64,000 nt of DNA from Pseudomonas fluorescens (GCF_902498185.1 NZ_CABVIX010000001.1:124001-188000), one strand, 5' to 3'; positions 47,457 to 57,593 are shown, numbered from the stretch's first letter. Notes: generated by a model from the sequence alone, not told the origin. Program-made: numbers and translations.

Positions 47457-48691
47457 GGCTGCTCCTCTTCGTTTTGCACGTCCTGCAACAGCAGGGCGAA
47501 GTCGGCCAGCACCTGCTCGTCCACGGCGCTGCCATAGGCTTGTTCCCAGGCGCGGCTGAACAGGTCCTGCGGCGTCAGTTGGCCGAGCTCGATCAGGGCG
47601 CAGCCGTTATCGTCGGGGCCAGTGCGACCGGCGTACTCGGCGCTGATACGCACCAGGCGCACGGCCTTGCCGTGCAGCGCCGATTCCAGTTGCTGGCGCA
47701 GGTCTGGCTGAGGTTCGTCCAGGAGCACCCGGACCTCCAGCCAGGGCTGTCGCTGCGGGTCTTCGAGCAGGTCCAGCTCCGGCAGCCCGGCCAGCTCCGC
47801 CAGCAGCTCGGCCAGTGGTGCCGGCCCGAAGCGCTGCAGGGCCACGGCACGAGGGACCAGGCGCGGCTCGATGCTGGTCAGTTCGGCGCCGTCCAGTTCG
47901 ATCTCCAGCACCTGGTGCGGGTAGCTGATCTCGGCGAACGACAGCGGGATCGGTGAGCCGCTGTAACGGATGCGATCTTCGCGGTTGACCCGTTGCGGCT
48001 TGTGCAGGTGGCCCAGGGCGACGTAGCTGATGGCACGGTCGAACAGCTTGGCCGGCAGCGCCTCGGCGTTGCCGATGATCAGGCTGCGCTCGGAATCTTC
48101 CGAGACCGTACCGCCGGCCATGTGGGCATGACTGATGGCGATCAGCGCCTGTCCGGGCTTGCGCTTTTTCACGGCGGCGGCGATCAGCTGCTGGTGCACC
48201 TGGCCGATGCCCTTGAGGTAGTCGTCACCGAGCAGCGGCCCGGTGACTTCGGCCGGGCGCAGGAAGGGCAGGGCCAGGCACCAGGCGCTCACCTTGCCGC
48301 GGGCGTTGGTCAGCGGGATCAGCAGGCGCTCGCTGTCGAGCTGGCCTTCGTCGAGCCAGTGCACCCGGCCCAGGGCGTGGGTACGCAAGCGGCGCATCAA
48401 CGCGGCGGGCAGCTCGATGCGCGAGCCGGAGTCGTGGTTGCCAGCGATCATCACGATGTCCAGCTTGGGCTGTTGCTCGTGGGCCTGGACGATGAAGTCG
48501 TACAGACGCTCCTGGGACTTGACCGGTGGGTTGACCGTATCGAAGACGTCGCCCGCGATCAGCAGCGCATCGGGCTGGCGCAGCTGCAGCTGGCCGAGCA
48601 GCCAGTCGAGAAAGCAGGCGTGTTCGAAGTCGCGTTCCTGGCCGTGCAGGCTCTGGCCCAGGTGCCAGTCAGAGGTGTGAAACAGTCGCAT
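47453..48691 (-). CDS. sbcD: Exonuclease subunit SbcD
   Basis: SbcD is the Mre11-like nuclease subunit. The 412-aa protein starts at ATG 48691 with MRLFHTSDWHLGQ and shows the metal-binding motifs AGDVFDTVNPP, GNHDSG, SHAHM and GHLHKPQ in order. It lies 13 bp after batD and overlaps sbcC by 4 nt, so it sits in the moxR-bat transcript or has an internal promoter. Confidence 0.96.
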   Translation of the reverse strand: MRLFHTSDWHLGQSLHGQERDFEHACFLDWLLGQLQLRQPDALLIAGDVFDTVNPPVKSQERLYDFIVQAHEQQPKLDIVMIAGNHDSGSRIELPAALMRRLRTHALGRVHWLDEGQLDSERLLIPLTNARGKVSAWCLALPFLRPAEVTGPLLGDDYLKGIGQVHQQLIAAAVKKRKPGQALIAISHAHMAGGTVSEDSERSLIIGNAEALPAKLFDRAISYVALGHLHKPQRVNREDRIRYSGSPIPLSFAEISYPHQVLEIELDGAELTSIEPRLVPRAVALQRFGPAPLAELLAELAGLPELDLLEDPQRQPWLEVRVLLDEPQPDLRQQLESALHGKAVRLVRISAEYAGRTGPDDNGCALIELGQLTPQDLFSRAWEQAYGSAVDEQVLADFALLLQDVQNEEEQP

Positions 48692-48704
48692 TGGGCATTC
48701 CAGA

Positions 48705-50324
48705 TCATTTGGGGTACAGCGGCGGCAGGCTGCCAGGCTCGCTGGGCAGTGCCTCGGCCTGTTCGGCCGGCGGGATGGTGCCGATGGCGCGCCACAGCGC
48801 GTCGCCTTGCCAATACTGCCCGCTTTCGCTGTAGAGGGCGCCATTGAGGGCATCCAGCGCATCGGACAAGGGTACGAAACGTGCGGCCATGTCGGCCAGG
48901 GTTTCCGGTTGCTGGCGGGCCCAGGCATCCAGGGCCTGGCGCGTCGCCTGCGGATCGTTCGCCAGGCAGGCGCGCTTGAGGTCGTCCAGCAGGCTGCGGG
49001 GGCTCGGGCCGGTCTGCGCGGCACGTTGTACCGCCGGTCGGGTCCGCGCGCGCCACCATAGGCCAAAGCCCAGGGCAGTGGTCAACGCCAGCACCAGCGT
49101 ACTGAGTTGCCAAGGCCAGAGCGGGCCGGAACGCCCGGTGTTGTCGCCAATGGGGGTTTCGGCGGCCAGCGCCGGGTTGTCCAGCACGTTGAGGGTGCGC
49201 GCCGGCAGGCTGCTGTGCTCCAGGTGGTCCTCGCGGGTGTTCCACCAGGTGACCTCCTGGGCGGGCAGTTCGAGGCTGCCGCTGTGCGTCGGCACCAGCG
49301 CCTCGCGCTCCTCGCGGTTGGCGGTCATGCCGCGGTCGTTGACCTCGTTGCGCAGCTGCGGCTGGTCCGGGTAGCGGCGCAGGCCCTTGACCTCGGTGGC
49401 CGGCAGCGGTGGCAACTGGGTGCTGGACAGGCCGTCGGCGCGCAGGGAGATGCTGCGGGTCAGCGAGTCACCGATCTGCGTGGGCTGGGTGGCCGGATCG
49501 GGGTTCCAGCGTTCCTCGAGCGTCAGGCCGCGCGCGGGCAGCCAGGGCGCACCAGGCGGATATTCGGCGGGAATCGGCCGGACCTCGAGGCGCAGCGGCA
49601 GCGAACTGACCTGCACCTGCTTGCCGACCCGCGCCATGCCGTTCTGCTGTTCGCCGCTGTCGGCGGCGGTGGCGGTGAAGGTCAGCGGCGGCATGTCGAG
49701 CGGGCCGCTCTGCTGCGGGTACACCACGTAGCGCGTTTCGATCACTCCATGGCGCACGCCGTTGATGTCCTTTTCATAGGTGCGCGACTCGCCCAGCGGT
49801 TCGACCTTGGCATTGTCCAGTTGCAGCGGGCTGAAGCTGCTGTCGTTGTACAGCGGCACCGAATGGTAGATCCGCACGGTCAGCATGGCCTGCGCCTGGA
49901 CGTAGACGCTGGGGCTGTCCAGGGTAGCCTCGATGAACACCTGCGCGGCGCTGTCCGGGCGGCTGGCGTCAGCGGCCTGAACCTGCAGCTCGATGGCCTG
50001 GCTGAGCGTCTGTCCGAGCTGCAACACTGGGATTCGCAGGCTGCCGCTGCGCCGTGGCAGCAGGGTGATGATCCAGCGGGTACTGGCGCGGGTCTCGCCG
50101 TCCAGGGTGTGCAGGCTGTTGAGCTGGCGCGTGCCGCGCACCTCGAAATCGGCCTCGAGGGCGCTGAGGTCAGGCTTGCCGAACTGGGTCACGTCCTGGC
50201 TTTCGAGGGTCAGCTCAAGGGTTTCACCGGCCTCCAGGCGTGTGCGGTCGACACTTGCCTGCAGCGCCGCCTGGGCCTGCAGGGCAAACAGCAGGCTGAG
50301 AAGAAGGACGCCGAGGCGACTCAT
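48705..50324 (-). CDS. batD: BatD family protein
   Basis: A 539-aa envelope protein. It has a signal peptide (LLLSLLFALQAQA), immunoglobulin-like beta domains (beginning ASVDRTRLEAGETLELTL) and a C-terminal membrane span near residue 400, followed by a cytosolic tail. BatD proteins accompany MoxR AAA ATPases and VWA proteins; proposed roles are envelope stress resistance or chaperone-like maturation. It overlaps batB/C by 4 nt. Confidence 0.88.
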   Translation of the reverse strand: MSRLGVLLLSLLFALQAQAALQASVDRTRLEAGETLELTLESQDVTQFGKPDLSALEADFEVRGTRQLNSLHTLDGETRASTRWIITLLPRRSGSLRIPVLQLGQTLSQAIELQVQAADASRPDSAAQVFIEATLDSPSVYVQAQAMLTVRIYHSVPLYNDSSFSPLQLDNAKVEPLGESRTYEKDINGVRHGVIETRYVVYPQQSGPLDMPPLTFTATAADSGEQQNGMARVGKQVQVSSLPLRLEVRPIPAEYPPGAPWLPARGLTLEERWNPDPATQPTQIGDSLTRSISLRADGLSSTQLPPLPATEVKGLRRYPDQPQLRNEVNDRGMTANREEREALVPTHSGSLELPAQEVTWWNTREDHLEHSSLPARTLNVLDNPALAAETPIGDNTGRSGPLWPWQLSTLVLALTTALGFGLWWRARTRPAVQRAAQTGPSPRSLLDDLKRACLANDPQATRQALDAWARQQPETLADMAARFVPLSDALDALNGALYSESGQYWQGDALWRAIGTIPPAEQAEALPSEPGSLPPLYPK

Positions 50325-52039
50325 CGTGGGGTTTCCTGATGCAATTGCTGTTCATACCAGAATTTGCGCCGCAAGAGGTCCGCGGGGTTGTCCGGGATCT
50401 CGCGCAGCCATTGTTCCAGGGCTTGGCGCTGTTCGGCGTCGAGGCTTGTGGAGGTCGGACGCTTTGGCGGGTGGATGACCTCATCGTCGCCACCTGCCTG
50501 GTTGCCGGCCTGGGCCTGGGAACTGCCGTTGGCATTGCCGGATGCCTGGGGCACTGCCTCGGCCTGATTGCCCTGGCCGCCTTCGGCCTGGCTGCTGGCC
50601 GAGCTGCTGTTGCCTTCGGTCTCGTTGCCCGGGCTGCCCTCGGCGTCGCTGCCGGACGATTGCGCCTGGGCCTTGGCTTCGCGCTGGCGCAGCAGCTGCT
50701 CGACCAGCACCTGGTTGTCCAGGGCGGGCTGGAAGTCAGGCTGGCGTTCGAGCGCCTGCTCGTAGGCATCCAGCGCGGCTTCCAGCTCGCCGCCACGGGC
50801 CAGCGCGTTGCCCCGGTTGAAGTGCGCCGCAGCGGTGTTGCCCTGGGCAAAGGCGCGCGCCGCCGCAGCATAGTCGCCTGCCTCGAAGAGCGCCATGCCT
50901 TGCCACTGTGGATCGCGAAAATGCCGCGCCGCCTCCATGGGGCGCTGCTGCTGGAGCAAGCGCGCGCCCTGCTGGTCGGGGCGCAGCCATAGATCGTTGA
51001 ATTCGAACGCCTGGCTGGGCTGTGGCAGGACAAACAGCAAGGGCAGGCAGAACAGCCAGCCGCGCCGCCCTGCACAGGCTGCCAGCAGCAACAGCGGCAG
51101 CAACAGCCAATAGCCCTGGTCTGCCCAGCTGTCCAGTTGCAGGGTCTGGCCCTGGTTGCTCAGGCTGCGGGGGTTGTCGAACAAACCCAGGCCGCGCAGG
51201 TCGAGGTCATCGATGCGGGCGTGACGATAGCGTCCACCCGTGCCGTTGATGAACGGCTTGAGGCTGGCAGCGTCCAGACGCGGCAAGAGGATGCCGCCCT
51301 GCTCATCCTTGAGGTATTCACCGTTGGCCTGGCGCACCGGCGCGCCTTCGCTGCTGCCGATGCCCAGCATCAACAGGCTCGGGCCCTGTCGGCCAAGGGC
51401 GCGAAGGATGCCGTTGCGCTCGGGGGGGCTGAGCGAGGAACCGATCAGTAACAACCGTCCCTGGCCCAGGCCGCTCTGGGCGAGTAGCGCCAGGCCCTTG
51501 GCGACCGCCAGATCGGCGCGCTGGCCGGGCTGCGGCATGATCGTGGGGTCGACTGCCTCGAGCAGGTTGCGGGTGGTGGCCAGGTCGTCGGAAAGCGGCA
51601 CCAGCGTGTGGGCGCTGCCGGCATAGACGATCAGTGCGGTCTGGCTGTCGCGGCGATGCTCCAGAAGATCGAGGATCTTGCGCCGGGCTTGCTCCAGACG
51701 ATTGGGCGCGCTGTCCTCGGCGAGCATCTGCGGGGTCATTTCCAGCAGGATCACCAACGGGTCGGCAGGGCGCTGGCGGGTTTCCTCAAGGCGCTGCCAG
51801 CTTGGCCCGAGCAGGGCCAGGCACATCAGCGCCCAGGCCAGGCCCACGGCGATCCAGGGTAGCTTGCTGGTGCTGCCGTTGCCACCGCCCAGCAGCACGG
51901 CATGGAACTGCGGCGGCAGGATCAGCTGCCAGCGCCCGGCACGCTTGCGCCGATGCCAGAGCTTGTACAGCAGCCAGGCAAGCAGCGGGATCACTAGCAG
52001 CCAGAGCGGACGCAGCCATTGTGGCCAGAGGGCAATCAT
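50321..52039 (-). CDS. Fused VWA-TPR protein (BatB+BatC)
   Basis: A 572-aa protein: two N-terminal spans (about 10-26 and 62-79), a von Willebrand A domain (about 95-290), a further hydrophobic pair, TPR repeats (HFNRGNALARGGELEAALDAYEQALE) and a Ser/Gly/Gln/Ala-rich tail. The MIDAS motif D-x-S-x-S is degenerate (E100-M-T-P-Q104), unlike the intact motif in neighbouring BatA. Start ATG 52039 gives the expected membrane N-terminus. It combines BatB and BatC, which are separate genes in some bacteria. Confidence 0.88.
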   Translation of the reverse strand: MIALWPQWLRPLWLLVIPLLAWLLYKLWHRRKRAGRWQLILPPQFHAVLLGGGNGSTSKLPWIAVGLAWALMCLALLGPSWQRLEETRQRPADPLVILLEMTPQMLAEDSAPNRLEQARRKILDLLEHRRDSQTALIVYAGSAHTLVPLSDDLATTRNLLEAVDPTIMPQPGQRADLAVAKGLALLAQSGLGQGRLLLIGSSLSPPERNGILRALGRQGPSLLMLGIGSSEGAPVRQANGEYLKDEQGGILLPRLDAASLKPFINGTGGRYRHARIDDLDLRGLGLFDNPRSLSNQGQTLQLDSWADQGYWLLLPLLLLAACAGRRGWLFCLPLLFVLPQPSQAFEFNDLWLRPDQQGARLLQQQRPMEAARHFRDPQWQGMALFEAGDYAAAARAFAQGNTAAAHFNRGNALARGGELEAALDAYEQALERQPDFQPALDNQVLVEQLLRQREAKAQAQSSGSDAEGSPGNETEGNSSSASSQAEGGQGNQAEAVPQASGNANGSSQAQAGNQAGGDDEVIHPPKRPTSTSLDAEQRQALEQWLREIPDNPADLLRRKFWYEQQLHQETPR

Positions 52040-53112
52040 CGGCGCTTCCTCAGGCGCAGGCGTTCCAGCCGCTGCCGCCATTGCGGCAGCGGCTGCAGGA
52101 ACAGCGGCCGGCGCATCAGTCGTTGCAGCAGGTTGTCGGGCCACAGCGCGGCAACCACCAGCAGTACGCTGAGCAGCAGCGCCAAGGCCAGGGGCCAGGC
52201 GTACAGGGCCTTGGCGGTGCGTGCCTGGGTGGGCTGCTGGGCGACCGGTTCCAGCTCATCGAGGGTGTCGCCGATGCTGCCAAGCTCGGCGCCGTCATGG
52301 GCACGGAAGTAGGCACCATGGGTCAGTTCGGCGATTTCCCTGAGCGAAGCTTCGTCCAGGTCCAGGCTCGGGTTTAGTCCCAGCAGGCCCGGTGTGCCGC
52401 TGGCCTCGGGGTTGGCGCCAATGCCGATGGTATAGATGCGCACACCCTCCTGGGCGGCCAGTCGCGCCGCGGTCAGGGGATGGATCTGACCGCCGTTGTT
52501 GGCGCCGTCGGTGATGAGGATCAGCACACGGCTCTGCGCCGGGCGTTGCCGCAGGCGCTTGACAGCCAGGCCTACGGCATCGCCGATGGCGGTGTTCTTG
52601 CCGGCGATGCCGATCTGCGCTTCGTCGAGAAAGGCCCGCACCGTGCGCCGGTCGAAGGTCAGCGGCGCCTGCAGGTAGGCCTGGCTGCCAAACAGGATCA
52701 GGCCGACGCGGTCGCCCTCGCGGTCCTGCAGGAAGTCGCCAAGCAGGGCCTTGACCAGACTCAGGCGGCTGATGTCCTCGTCCCGCCAGTGCATGTCGGG
52801 GTAATCCATGGAACCGGACACGTCCACGGCTACCAGCAGGTCGCGGCCACTGGCAGCGATCGGGGTTGGCTCCCCCAGCCACTGCGGGCGCGCCGCGGCC
52901 AGCAGCAGGAGCAGCCAGATGAGTACATAGGGCGCCTGCTGATCCCAGGTCGGCAGGTTGAGGCGGGCACGGCGCCCGGCCAGGCCTTCGAGCTCGTCGA
53001 GAAAGCCCACCTTGAGCACCGGCTCGCCGCTGTCGGCCGCGGGCAGCAGCACGCGCGCCAGCCAGGGCAGCGGCAGGAGTACGAAGATCCACGGCCAGGC
53101 CAGTTCAAACAT
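52036..53112 (-). CDS. VWA domain protein BatA
   Basis: A 358-aa membrane protein with an N-terminal span, a span near residue 62-72, a VWA domain and a C-terminal span (about 320-337). The metal-ion-dependent adhesion site is complete: DVSGS (97-101), a downstream Thr and ITDGANNG. It probably interacts with MoxR and the other Bat proteins in the inner membrane. It overlaps both neighbours by 4-8 nt. Confidence 0.9.
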   Translation of the reverse strand: MFELAWPWIFVLLPLPWLARVLLPAADSGEPVLKVGFLDELEGLAGRRARLNLPTWDQQAPYVLIWLLLLLAAARPQWLGEPTPIAASGRDLLVAVDVSGSMDYPDMHWRDEDISRLSLVKALLGDFLQDREGDRVGLILFGSQAYLQAPLTFDRRTVRAFLDEAQIGIAGKNTAIGDAVGLAVKRLRQRPAQSRVLILITDGANNGGQIHPLTAARLAAQEGVRIYTIGIGANPEASGTPGLLGLNPSLDLDEASLREIAELTHGAYFRAHDGAELGSIGDTLDELEPVAQQPTQARTAKALYAWPLALALLLSVLLVVAALWPDNLLQRLMRRPLFLQPLPQWRQRLERLRLRKRR

Positions 53113-53599
53113 GCTTGCGGATCCAGGTTTCGACCGCCTGGCTGAGCCCGGCGATGGCTTTGTCGTCGAGCTTGCACTCTGGCTTGTAGGCGCCCTCGAC
53201 CAGCACCATCCAGCGGGTCAGCCCGGCGGCCGGGCAGCGGTTGTCGAGGAACGCCAGCCACTTGCGGCCGTTGAGGGTATGGCTGTTGGCGCCAGGATAG
53301 TGGTTGCGGCACAGGCGCTTGAGCAAGGCGTTGATCTGCTGCAGCCAGGCCCCTGCATGGGCGCCATCATAGGGACGCGGCAGCCGGGCCAGCTCGGCCA
53401 AGGCCTCCTGGCGGACCGGGTCCAGCGGCTGTTCGACCGGCGCCTCCTGCCGCTTGGCCGGGCGCCAGTGACGCACGCGCCATAGCCCCCAGCCAAGCAA
53501 CGGCAGCAGTACCAGCAGCACCCACCAGCCAGGCGCCGGGGGCCACAGGCCGATATGCGCCGGGGAGATCAGCGGGTGCAGCTGGTCGAGCGGGTTCAT
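53105..53599 (-). CDS. DUF4381 protein
   Basis: A 164-aa membrane protein. One strong span (about 24-42, WWVLLVLLPLLGWGLW) is followed by a cytosolic helical domain ending IAGLSQAVETWIRKHV. The family is found within moxR-bat clusters between the DUF58 and BatA genes. ATG 53599 gives the usual DPLDQL-like N-terminus (MNPLDQLHPLISP). Function unknown. Confidence 0.87.
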   Translation of the reverse strand: MNPLDQLHPLISPAHIGLWPPAPGWWVLLVLLPLLGWGLWRVRHWRPAKRQEAPVEQPLDPVRQEALAELARLPRPYDGAHAGAWLQQINALLKRLCRNHYPGANSHTLNGRKWLAFLDNRCPAAGLTRWMVLVEGAYKPECKLDDKAIAGLSQAVETWIRKHV

Positions 53600-54540
53600 T
53601 TGCCGCTCCCGGGGCGCTGGGCCTTGAGGTACTCGCGCAGCTGCTCGACCATTTCGCTCTGGGTACTCAAGGGCATCAGCACCACACGCATCTTCTGCGC
53701 CAGCCACTCCCAGCGCTCGATGCGCGATTCACTGCGCTGGCGGTAGAGCTGGCGCAGGTTGGCATCCAGCGTATCGAGCTCCAGGTGCGCGCCGCGCTGG
53801 GCGAAGCGCAGCAGGCCAGCGGCGGGCAGGGCATGGTCGAGAGGGTCGGACAGTGGCATCAGCAGCACGTCGCAGTGGCGTGACAGCAGGCTCAGGTGCT
53901 GCTCGACGGCGGGCGTCAGCGCGCGCTCGTCGCAGATGATGATTGCCAGGCTGCCGGGGCGCAGCACCTCCCGGGCCCGGCGCAGGGCCAGTCCCAGGCT
54001 GTCGGGCTGCGGCGCGGCCTCGGTGTGCAGCGACTGGTTGACCCGCGCCAGGCGGTTGAGCAATTGCAGCAGGCTTTGCTTGCTGCGCCGGGGCTTGACC
54101 TCGTAGTGCTCGTTGTCGCCGAACACCAGGCCACCGATGCGGTCGTTGTGGCCCAGCGCGGCCCAGCCCAGCAGCGCCGCTGCCTGGGCCGCGAGCACTG
54201 ACTTGAACATCAGCCCCGAGCCGAAGAACAGCCGCTGGCTCTGCTCGACCATGATGAAGATCGGCCGCTCGCGTTCCTCGTGGAACAGCTTGGTGTGCGG
54301 CTCCTGGGTACGGGCCGTGACCCGCCAGTCGATGTTGCGCACGTCGTCGCCTGCCTGGTAGACCCGCACCTGGTCGAAGTCGACACCGCGCCCACGCAGC
54401 TTGGAATGGTGCAGGCCGACCAACGGGCTGCGCTGTCCTGGCCGGGAAAACAGCTGGATTTCGCGCACGCGATGGCGCATCTCGATCAGCTCGCCGAGGC
54501 TGATGCGAATGCCGGGGAAGACCAGCTGGGAGGCAGGCAT
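53596..54540 (-). CDS. DUF58 domain protein
   Basis: A 314-aa cytosolic protein with the DUF58 signature GRGVDFDQVRVYQAGDDVRNIDWR followed by a VWA-like half (RPIFIMVEQSQRLFFGS). DUF58 proteins are constant partners of MoxR ATPases and are thought to be part of the AAA-VWA chaperone module. It starts 4 bp after moxR and overlaps the DUF4381 gene by 4 nt. Confidence 0.9.
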   Translation of the reverse strand: MPASQLVFPGIRISLGELIEMRHRVREIQLFSRPGQRSPLVGLHHSKLRGRGVDFDQVRVYQAGDDVRNIDWRVTARTQEPHTKLFHEERERPIFIMVEQSQRLFFGSGLMFKSVLAAQAAALLGWAALGHNDRIGGLVFGDNEHYEVKPRRSKQSLLQLLNRLARVNQSLHTEAAPQPDSLGLALRRAREVLRPGSLAIIICDERALTPAVEQHLSLLSRHCDVLLMPLSDPLDHALPAAGLLRFAQRGAHLELDTLDANLRQLYRQRSESRIERWEWLAQKMRVVLMPLSTQSEMVEQLREYLKAQRPGSGK

Positions 54541-54544
54541 GGGG

Positions 54545-55504
<960 letters not shown>

Positions 55505-55616
55505 CGTCGGTGATTCCTGGGCGTAGGCCAGGGTGAGCGGCGCTGCGGCCACCCGGGCGGGGCTGATACTTTAATCCATCCGGCCCTGTGCCGACCAATG
55601 ACCGCGCGGAAAAATC

Positions 55617-55644
55617 TTGAAAAACCTCGTCGTGGCCGAGGTTT
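55617..55644 (-). terminator. Leftward intrinsic terminator-like hairpin
   Basis: An 8-bp perfect stem (55622-55629 with 55637-55644) has a 7-nt loop. Read leftward it ends in five T residues. It lies 12 nt after the stop codon of an apparent gene remnant on the minus strand and before the moxR promoter region. Confidence 0.5.
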
Positions 55645-55656
55645 GGGAGATTTCTT

Positions 55657-55734
55657 TCAGGATTTGTTGAGCTGGCTGATTTTGGCCGAGGCCTCGATGA
55701 CTTCCCATTCAGCTTTGACCGGGAGGGTCAGGCG
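55657..55734 (-). pseudogene. Possible 3' remnant of a lost gene
   Basis: The minus strand reads about 20 codons of good pseudomonad usage ending AKISQLNKS and a TGA at 55657, immediately before the leftward terminator. The frame runs on into the antisense of the DUF2235 gene, where it is surely not coding. This fits the tail of a gene replaced when the DUF2235 gene arrived. I do not recognise the protein, and chance coding cannot be excluded. Confidence 0.3.
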
Positions 55735-57024
55735 ATGGGAAATCAAGCGGTCACGGTACGCATCGGCGTATTTTTCGACGGCACCGGCAACAATCGCGAC
55801 AACAGCGTGCAGGGGCTGCAGAGCCCGGACGAGGCGCCGGCCGGCATCATGGGCGGCAGCTACCTCAATGCCCAGACCAACGTCGCACTGTTGCATGCGT
55901 TGTACCCGCAGGACGGGTGTCTTTATCTGAAACAGTATGTGGAAGGCATCGGAACGCTGTCGGGAGAGGCGGACTCGTGGTTCTCCCAGGCCACGGGGCG
56001 ATGGGATACAGGCGTGCAGGCCAGGGTGGCCGAAGCGGCGCAGGCCATCGGGCGGCAGTTGCAGGCGCTGTCTGGGGGTGATCCGACGGTGGTCATCGGC
56101 GCGCTCGAGTTCGACCTGTTCGGCTTCAGCCGGGGCGCCGCGGCTGCCAGGGATTTTGCCAACGACCTGTGCGGCGGGGCAGACAGCCTGCTCGCGCTCG
56201 CCCTGAAGGAATGTCCTGGCCTGACCGGCGACCGGTTCTCGTGGGACGAAGGTGTCGTCATCAATTTCATCGGGCTGTTCGACACGGTAGCCGCCATTTT
56301 CTCGCCGCTGACAGACACGAACGGCATGGGCGATCTGCGCCTTGGACTCGATGCGGGCCTGGCGCGGCATACCGTTCAGCTGGTGGCGGCAGACGAGCAG
56401 CGTCACCATTTTCCATTGGTTGGCAGTGAATACGACATCGTACTGCCCGGCGCGCATGCCGATATCGGCGGTGGCTATCCAGAGGTGATGCGGGAGCAGG
56501 TGCTGGTGTGCAAGCCGCGCTCGAACCGCGTATCGGTGGGGACGCCTGTCGAGCGGACGGCGGCATATGCCGAAGTCATTGCTCTGCTGGAAGGTGAAGG
56601 CCCGTGGCCCCCGGCGCGCGTCGTCACCTGGGAGCAGCCTCTGGAGCAGCACCGGGCGCGCCGGGAGGAACCGCAGAAGCAGGTCTATGTGGCGTTATAC
56701 CGGGAGCGGGAGGTGCTGGGTCATCTTTCCCGGATATATCTGCGGGTGATGCGGGAGCTGGCGGTCGAGGGTGGAGTGCCGTTTGCCGAGGTGAAGGAGG
56801 AGTTGCCTGGGGAACTCGAGGCGATCAGCGGCAAACTGCTGGATTTCGCATTGGAGCGGGTAGCCGGGCCCGGGCTCAACGACGAAGAGGCTCGATTGCT
56901 GCAGGCACGGTATATCCATGCCTCGGCGCATTGGAATCCCCTTAAGGGGCTGCGCAATAGTGGGCTGGACCTGCTGTATCTGGATCGGCCGGCCGAAGGG
57001 GGCAGGGTGGTGTTGACTGCATGA
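55735..57024 (+). CDS. DUF2235 alpha/beta hydrolase (Tle-like phospholipase)
   Basis: A 429-aa protein. It opens VRIGVFFDGTGNN, the DUF2235 signature. The nucleophile elbow is GFSRG (S132), followed by Asp in GLFDTVA (D183) and His in GAHADIGGGY (H241), the Ser-Asp-His order of type VI secretion Tle1-like lipases. No signal peptide or membrane span is seen. It is shorter than long Tle1 proteins and no VgrG, PAAR, Hcp or obvious immunity gene is adjacent, so secretion is unproven. The start ATG 55735 has GGGAGGG upstream. Confidence 0.82.
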   Translation: MGNQAVTVRIGVFFDGTGNNRDNSVQGLQSPDEAPAGIMGGSYLNAQTNVALLHALYPQDGCLYLKQYVEGIGTLSGEADSWFSQATGRWDTGVQARVAEAAQAIGRQLQALSGGDPTVVIGALEFDLFGFSRGAAAARDFANDLCGGADSLLALALKECPGLTGDRFSWDEGVVINFIGLFDTVAAIFSPLTDTNGMGDLRLGLDAGLARHTVQLVAADEQRHHFPLVGSEYDIVLPGAHADIGGGYPEVMREQVLVCKPRSNRVSVGTPVERTAAYAEVIALLEGEGPWPPARVVTWEQPLEQHRARREEPQKQVYVALYREREVLGHLSRIYLRVMRELAVEGGVPFAEVKEELPGELEAISGKLLDFALERVAGPGLNDEEARLLQARYIHASAHWNPLKGLRNSGLDLLYLDRPAEGGRVVLTA

Positions 57025-57079
57025 GGGCTGCCGGAGGCATGCCTGAGTGTTGCTGCGCCCTTCAGATCAGCGCTCGATC

Positions 57080-57433
57080 TCAAACCTCAACCACAAACAC
57101 CCCGGTCCCCTGCAAGATATTGCGCAAGGTCAATTCCACCTCCGCCAGATCCCCGGCCGGCGTCGCATGCAGAATCTCCAGGAAATCATCCCCCCGCAAC
57201 GCATCGGCATCCCCGGCGGCCACCTCGATCAGCAACCGGTCCGCCCACAGCGTCACCTTCAACCCGTCCAGCGTCGATGGCTCGTCATCCAGCGTCAGGT
57301 CCACCGTGTCCTCGTCCGGATAACGGGTCAGCAGAAACATCTGGCCCTTGTCGCTGTGGCAGCACAGCGTGGCCATGTTGTCTTCTTCATCGTCGCAGGG
57401 GGTGGCGAAGAGCAGGGCGGTTTTGAGTTGCAT
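57080..57433 (-). CDS. Hypothetical protein, 117 aa
   Basis: A soluble acidic protein with an N-terminal stretch MQLKTALLFATPCDDEEDN and a beta-rich middle (TLCCHSDKGQMFLLTRYP, KVTLWADRLLIEV). No known domain, signal peptide or membrane span. It is intact and stands alone, convergent with the DUF2235 gene and divergent from gdhB across 160 bp. The adjacent DUF2235 stop is 55 bp away; an immunity role is not supported by anything I can see. Confidence 0.7.
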   Translation of the reverse strand: MQLKTALLFATPCDDEEDNMATLCCHSDKGQMFLLTRYPDEDTVDLTLDDEPSTLDGLKVTLWADRLLIEVAAGDADALRGDDFLEILHATPAGDLAEVELTLRNILQGTGVFVVEV

Positions 57434-57593
57434 GGGGGGCTCAATTCAAGAGGATGAGATGGAATTCTGCCAGTCTTGACGGGTTCTATAAACGCAATGT
57501 TGCAGGTCTTGACCGAATATGTCGCAGCACCGCAAGCAGCCACGGCCTGCCACTCGTTAAGCTCATGACAAAAGACCAAGCGGAGTACCACAG

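Noticed and set aside
43887..47537. Leu/Ala/Gln-rich frames opposite sbcC resembling membrane proteins
   Set aside because: These are reverse translations of the Gln/Leu-rich coiled coils. SbcC motifs are intact on the minus strand.
57080..57433. Immunity protein for the DUF2235 hydrolase
   Set aside because: The gene is on the opposite strand, lacks a signal peptide and shows no known immunity domain. Adjacency alone is not enough.
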